Assembly (NCBI GenBank): GCA_900765705.1
Contig: CAAFSR010000439.1
Coordinates: forward strand, 1-31,166
DNA from: an uncultured Faecalibacterium sp.
GTDB lineage: Bacteria > Bacillota > Clostridia > Oscillospirales > Ruminococcaceae
DNA: 31,166 nt
Direction: 5' to 3'
Part shown: piece after piece, positions 26,769 to 31,166 of the stretch
How the letters are laid out: every line of letters begins with the position of its first letter
How positions within the stretch are numbered: the stretch's first letter is position 1
Position numbers and translations under genes: made by a program
The notes under the pieces: generated by a model
What the model saw: the letters and a program-made list of their open reading frames with translations, nothing else
Told to the model about the DNA's origin: nothing
The model's database searches: none

Positions 26769-29700
26769 ATGCTCAAACTCAAACAGATCAACAAGGAATA
26801 CAAAACCGGCGAGCTGGTACAGCACGCGCTGAACAATGTCAGTCTAAACCTGCGGGACAACGAATTTGTGGCCATTCTGGGCCCCAGCGGCTCCGGCAAG
26901 ACCACCCTGCTGAATATCATCGGCGGTCTGGACCGCTACGACAGTGGTGATCTGATCATCAACGGCATCTCCACCAAAAAATATACCGACCGCGACTGGG
27001 ACTCCTACCGCAACCACACCATCGGCTTTGTGTTCCAGAGCTATAACCTGATCCCCCACCAGACCGTGCTGGGCAACGTGGAGCTGGCGCTGACCATCTC
27101 GGGCGTTTCCAAAGCTGAGCGTCGCCGCCGTGCTGCCGAAGCACTGCAGCAAGTGGGGCTGGGCAACCAGCTGCACAAGCATCCCAGCGAGATGTCCGGC
27201 GGCCAGATGCAGCGGGTTGCCATTGCCCGCGCACTGGTGAATAATCCCGATATCCTGCTGGCGGACGAGCCCACCGGCGCGCTGGACAGTGAGACCAGCA
27301 TTCAGGTCATGGAGCTGCTGAAGGAGGTGGCCCGGGACCGGCTGGTGGTCATGGTCACCCACAACCCGGAGCTGGCCGAGCACTACGCCACCCGCATCGT
27401 AACACTGAAGGACGGCGTCATCCGCTCCGACACCATGCCCTACGAGCCCGGGGACGAGGATGTTTGCGCCGCCCCCGTGCACCGGAACATGGGGCACGCC
27501 TCCATGTCCCTGCTCACCGCCCTTTCCCTCAGCTTCAACAACCTGCTCACCAAAAAGGCCCGTACCCTGCTTACCGCCTTTGCCGGTTCCATCGGCATCA
27601 TTGGCATTGCACTGATCCTTTCGCTTTCCAATGGCGTGAGCCGCTATATCAGCGATACGGAAAAATCCACGCTGGCCTCTTATCCGCTACAGATCAGCAA
27701 CTCCGGCATGGACCTGAACAGCCTGCTGGACCCCAGCACCCACGCCAACGCGGCCAGCTCTGCCCCCGCCCCGGAGGGCATGGTAACGGTAAGGCAGATG
27801 CTTGCGCAGCTGAATATCGGCGCCGCCACCAATGACCTGCGATCTCTGAAGGCTTATCTGGACAGTGACGCCTGCACCATCCGCGATAACGCCACGGTTG
27901 AGTACACCTACAACGCTTCCCCCCTGATCTACCGGCAGAACGAAGACGGCACCGTGCAGAAGCTGAACCCGGACACCACCTTTACCGACCTTGCCGGCCA
28001 GAACACCTCGGTGTCCAGTCTGCTCACCTCGGTATCCAGTCCCCGCGTGTTCGGCGAGATGGCCGAGACCCCCGCTCTGTACGAGGACCAGTACGATGTA
28101 AAGGCAGGCCGCTGGCCGGAAAAGTACAACGAGCTGGTGCTGGTGCTGAGCGCCAAGGGCAGCATTTCGGATTATGCCCTATACGCCATGGGAATGCGGG
28201 ATCAGGCCGAGCTGGACAAGATCCTGCAGCAGTACGCCAATAACCAGCTGGTCGATCTGCCCGACGATTACGGCACCTACGCCTACGAAGATTTCCTCGG
28301 CAAGACCTTCCGGCTGGTCAACAATGCCGATTGCTATACCTACGATGCCGAACACAAGCTCTGGCTGAATAAGCAAGGCGACGCCGATCATATGCAGCAG
28401 GTCGTGGCCAACAGCGAAGAGTTGACCGTTGTGGGCGTTGTGCAGCCCAAGGCCGATGCCACCTCTGCCATTCTGCACACCGGGCTGGACTACCTGCACG
28501 CACTGACCTATCACGTCATGGATCAGGCTGCCGACAGCGCCATCGTGCGCCAGCAGCTGGCCGACCCGGACACGAACGTGCTGACCGGCGAACCCTTTGG
28601 TGCTGCCGGCAACACCGTGCTGGATATCACCTCCCTGTTCTCAGTGGACACCGATGCCCTCAAGGACGCTTTTCAGTTCAATGCCAGCGCCCTGCATTTT
28701 GATCTGAACGGTGCTTTTGACCTGACGGACGGCTCCTTTGATCTTTCCACCCTGATCGATCCTTCCGGCTTCCAGCTGGATCTGAGCGCGCTGCCCCTGC
28801 CGGACATCGATATGCGTGAGCTGTTCGACGGTGTGGAGCTGCAGCTCTCGCAGGATGCGCTGCAGGAGCTGATGAAAAAGATCATGAACGGCTACAAGCG
28901 TTATATCATCGGCAACGGCCTGCTGAATCTGGACAAGCTGAGCTTCTCTTCCTATATGAAGACCGAGGCCTTCCAGAAGCTGCTGGCCGAGTCCATCGGC
29001 GACCTGCTGGAGGCCTCCGGACTGGAGGAGCAGTTTGCCGAGGTGCTCCAGCAGAACCTGCGCGCCATGATGGAGACCTACTCCACCCAGCTGGGTGAGG
29101 CGCTGCAGGCCCAGCTCACCACCGCCCTGCAGACCCAGATCGGCCCTGCCATCCAGCAGCTGGCCGGACAGCTGGAGCAGAAGATCGTGCAGGCCATCCA
29201 GAGCAACATTGCGCAGCTGAGCGGGCAGGTGGAAAACGCCCTCAAGATCGACCCCGCTGCGTTCCAGAATGCCATCCGGCTCAACATGACCGGCTCCGAC
29301 CTCACAGAGCTGATCCGGAGCACCCTGCTCTCCTCCGCATCCAGCTACGACAGCGTTCTGAGCAGCATTGGTTATGTGGACTACGCCAAGCCCGACTGTA
29401 TTTATATCTATCCCAACAGCTTTGACACCAAGGCGCTGATCGTGAACGAGCTGGACGCCTACAACACCGCCATGCGGCAGCAGGGCGAGGAAAACAAGGT
29501 GATCCTTTACACCGACATGGTGGGCACCCTGATGACCTCGGTCACCGAGATCGTCAGCATGGTCAGCCACCTGCTTATCGCCTTTGTGGGTATCTCGCTG
29601 GTGGTGTCCTCCATCATGATCGGGATCATCACCTATATCAGTGTGCTGGAGCGCCGCAAGGAGATCGGCATTCTGCGTGCCATCGGTGCCTCCAAGCACA

Positions 29701-29966
29701 ATGTTTCGCAGGTGTTCAACGCCGAGACCTTTATCATCGGCCTGTGCTCCGGCGTAATGGGCGTGATTTTGTGCCTTGTGCTGCTGATCCCCGGCAATAT
29801 GCTCATCCACGACCTTGCCGGCAACACCAACGTAGTGGCTGCCCTGCCGCCGCAGGCCGCGCTGATCCTCATTGCTCTGGCCACCCTGCTCACCATGCTG
29901 GGCGGCCTGATCCCCGCCCGCGGCGCGGCAAAGAGCAACCCCGTCAAGGCGCTGCGGTCTGAATAA
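26769..29966 (+). CDS. MacB-like fused ABC ATPase/permease (right-arm copy)
   Basis: Same 1,065-residue protein as at 1201-4398: an N-terminal ATPase with all core motifs, one membrane segment, an extracytoplasmic region of about 630 residues and three C-terminal FtsX-type membrane segments. The substrate is unknown. Confidence 0.92.
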   Translation: MLKLKQINKEYKTGELVQHALNNVSLNLRDNEFVAILGPSGSGKTTLLNIIGGLDRYDSGDLIINGISTKKYTDRDWDSYRNHTIGFVFQSYNLIPHQTVLGNVELALTISGVSKAERRRRAAEALQQVGLGNQLHKHPSEMSGGQMQRVAIARALVNNPDILLADEPTGALDSETSIQVMELLKEVARDRLVVMVTHNPELAEHYATRIVTLKDGVIRSDTMPYEPGDEDVCAAPVHRNMGHASMSLLTALSLSFNNLLTKKARTLLTAFAGSIGIIGIALILSLSNGVSRYISDTEKSTLASYPLQISNSGMDLNSLLDPSTHANAASSAPAPEGMVTVRQMLAQLNIGAATNDLRSLKAYLDSDACTIRDNATVEYTYNASPLIYRQNEDGTVQKLNPDTTFTDLAGQNTSVSSLLTSVSSPRVFGEMAETPALYEDQYDVKAGRWPEKYNELVLVLSAKGSISDYALYAMGMRDQAELDKILQQYANNQLVDLPDDYGTYAYEDFLGKTFRLVNNADCYTYDAEHKLWLNKQGDADHMQQVVANSEELTVVGVVQPKADATSAILHTGLDYLHALTYHVMDQAADSAIVRQQLADPDTNVLTGEPFGAAGNTVLDITSLFSVDTDALKDAFQFNASALHFDLNGAFDLTDGSFDLSTLIDPSGFQLDLSALPLPDIDMRELFDGVELQLSQDALQELMKKIMNGYKRYIIGNGLLNLDKLSFSSYMKTEAFQKLLAESIGDLLEASGLEEQFAEVLQQNLRAMMETYSTQLGEALQAQLTTALQTQIGPAIQQLAGQLEQKIVQAIQSNIAQLSGQVENALKIDPAAFQNAIRLNMTGSDLTELIRSTLLSSASSYDSVLSSIGYVDYAKPDCIYIYPNSFDTKALIVNELDAYNTAMRQQGEENKVILYTDMVGTLMTSVTEIVSMVSHLLIAFVGISLVVSSIMIGIITYISVLERRKEIGILRAIGASKHNVSQVFNAETFIIGLCSGVMGVILCLVLLIPGNMLIHDLAGNTNVVAALPPQAALILIALATLLTMLGGLIPARGAAKSNPVKALRSE

Positions 29967-29988
29967 GCCGTTCCTTTCCGCATAAACA

Positions 29989-30026
29989 GAGGCTGCTGCA
30001 CAGACGCTGTGCAGCGGCCTCCTTTT
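29989..30026 (+). terminator. Terminator of the ABC transporter gene (right arm)
   Basis: Mirror of 1141-1178: 15-bp stem with an ACG loop, then CTTTT. Confidence 0.78.
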
Positions 30027-30053
30027 GCATTCTGCCCCGGCTTGTGCTACAAT
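30025..30053 (+). promoter_or_regulatory. Promoter of the SpoU-family methyltransferase (right arm)
   Basis: Mirror of 1114-1142: TTGCAT, 17 bases, TACAAT with a TG extension. Confidence 0.68.
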
Positions 30054-30084
30054 AAGAAAAAATCTGTTTCAAAGGAGCGTTCCC

Positions 30085-30912
30085 ATGCCAGTCATTCACG
30101 AGATCACCGACCTTACCGTCCCGGAGCTGGACCTCTACGCCCGGCTCACGCAGGCGCAGCTGCGCAACCGTCTGGAGCCGGAAAAGGGCATCTTTATTGC
30201 CGAAAGCCCCAAGGTGATCGCCCGGGCGCTGGATGCCGGATACCAGCCCCTTTCCCTGCTGATGGAGCGCAAGCAGATCACCGGGCCCGCGCAGGAGATC
30301 CTGACCCGCTGCGGCGATGTGCCGGTGTATACGGCTGACCGGGAGCTGCTGGCACAGCTTACCGGCTTTGCACTGACCCGGGGCGTGCTGTGCGCTTTCC
30401 GCCGCCCTGTGCCCCGCACGGTGGAGCAGGTGTGTGCCAATGCCCGCCGGGTGGCTGTGCTGGAGGGCATTGTGGATTCCACCAACGTGGGGGCCATCTT
30501 CCGCAGCGCTGCCGCGCTGAACATGGATGCGGTGCTCATTACCCCCTCCTGCTGCGACCCGCTGTGCCGCCGCGCCGTGCGCGTAAGCATGGGCACCGTG
30601 TTTCAGGTACCTTGGGCGCAGATCGGCACTTGTCCTGCCGACTGGCCGGAAAACGGCAGCGCCCAGCTCCACGCACTGGGCTTCAAGACCGCTGCCATGG
30701 CGCTGAGCGACCGCTCGGTCAGCATTGACGACCCCGCTCTTGCCGCTGAGCCGAAGCTTGCCATCGTGCTGGGTACCGAGGGTGACGGCCTTGCAAACAG
30801 CACCATCGCCGCCTGCGATTATACCGTAAAGATCCCCATGTCCCACGGGGTGGATTCCCTCAACGTCGCTGCCGCCAGCGCCGTGGCCTTCTGGCAGCTC
30901 GGCCGGCTTTGA
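30085..30912 (+). CDS. TrmH/SpoU-family RNA 2'-O-methyltransferase (right-arm copy)
   Basis: Same 275-residue protein as at 255-1082, with the three SPOUT motifs (Asn134/Arg140, the glycine-rich loop at 227-236 and the knot motif at 250-266). It starts at the ATG after AAAGGAG. Confidence 0.92.
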   Translation: MPVIHEITDLTVPELDLYARLTQAQLRNRLEPEKGIFIAESPKVIARALDAGYQPLSLLMERKQITGPAQEILTRCGDVPVYTADRELLAQLTGFALTRGVLCAFRRPVPRTVEQVCANARRVAVLEGIVDSTNVGAIFRSAAALNMDAVLITPSCCDPLCRRAVRVSMGTVFQVPWAQIGTCPADWPENGSAQLHALGFKTAAMALSDRSVSIDDPALAAEPKLAIVLGTEGDGLANSTIAACDYTVKIPMSHGVDSLNVAAASAVAFWQLGRL

Positions 30913-30939
30913 TTCCCCACTTGCGCTCTTTAAAATTGC

Positions 30940-30968
30940 TTGACAAACGCCCTGAAACGCGGTACACT
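30940..30968 (+). promoter_or_regulatory. Sigma-A-type promoter of tRNA-Ala (right arm)
   Basis: Mirror of 199-227: TTGACA, 17 bases, TACACT. Confidence 0.84.
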
Positions 30969-30985
30969 ATCAGCGTCATCACTGT

Positions 30986-31058
30986 GGGCTCGTAGCTCAG
31001 TTGGGAGAGCGTTCGGTTCGCATCCGAAAGGTCGAGGGTTCGACTCCCTTCGAGTCCA
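30986..31058 (+). tRNA. tRNA-Ala (anticodon CGC), right-arm copy
   Basis: Same 73-base cloverleaf as at 109-181, with anticodon CGC, the G3-U70 pair and no encoded CCA. Confidence 0.92.
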
Positions 31059-31060
31059 TA

Positions 31061-31099
31061 AAACGCTGTATCGTGTCAAACGATACGGCGTTTCTTTTT
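31061..31099 (+). terminator. Terminator of tRNA-Ala (right arm)
   Basis: Mirror of 68-106: 13-bp stem, 7-base loop and T5. The remaining 67 bases to the window end (and 1-67 on the left) show nothing I can name. Confidence 0.84.
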
Positions 31100-31166
31100 G
31101 CCATTCTTTGCAAAATCGTGCAGCATTTTTAGGCACAATGCTTATAGTTTCACCTGCTGTTTTGTC

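Overview
The whole 31,166-base window is one perfect inverted repeat. The strand runs to a point between bases 15583 and 15584 and then continues as its own reverse complement to the last base. Every feature at x recurs on the other strand at 31167 - x, every gene has an identical translation in both arms, and there is no spacer at the centre (CCTG|CAGG). A 15.6-kb palindrome without loop or sequence divergence is very unlikely to be stable in a cell, so I read this as a fold-back (assembly or chimera) contig carrying about 15.6 kb of real sequence. Both arms are annotated because both are in the sequence, but gene counts should be halved.

Organism: a GC-rich member of the Firmicutes, probably an Oscillospiraceae/Ruminococcaceae gut anaerobe of the Faecalibacterium type. 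This rests on the Spo0A-type DNA-binding domain, the 2-hydroxyacyl-CoA dehydratase activase family, AGGAGG ribosome-binding sites, TTGACA-17-TATAAT promoters and general protein character. It is inference, not a database match.

Layout of the left arm (the right arm is its mirror). 1-1178: tRNA-Ala(CGC) with its own promoter and terminator, then a SpoU/TrmH-family RNA methyltransferase, all on the minus strand. 1201-4398 (minus): a MacB-like fused ABC ATPase/permease with a very large extracytoplasmic region. 4593-6840 (plus): a three-gene operon of a small unknown protein, a Spo0A-like regulator and a histidine-kinase-like ATPase. The last two lack the residues needed for phosphotransfer. 6927-11535 (plus): a CoA-dehydratase activase of the ~1,400-residue type, split into two genes (979 + 438 residues). 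11544-11656: a dispersed hairpin repeat. 11718-12623: a U32-peptidase-like protein with a cysteine cluster. 12803-15385: a ribosomal-protection/EF-G-like GTPase fused to a C-terminal YacP/Rae1-type NYN nuclease domain. 15404-15583: a second copy of the hairpin repeat and the start of what looks like a third, in whose hairpin the fold-back lies.

The best biological leads are the phospho-null Spo0A-like/kinase-like operon, the translation-GTPase/NYN-nuclease fusion, and the dispersed repeat whose flanks are conserved while its hairpin changes. The repeat also offers a mechanism for the palindrome: a natural perfect hairpin longer than the assembly word size lets the assembly turn round onto its own complement.
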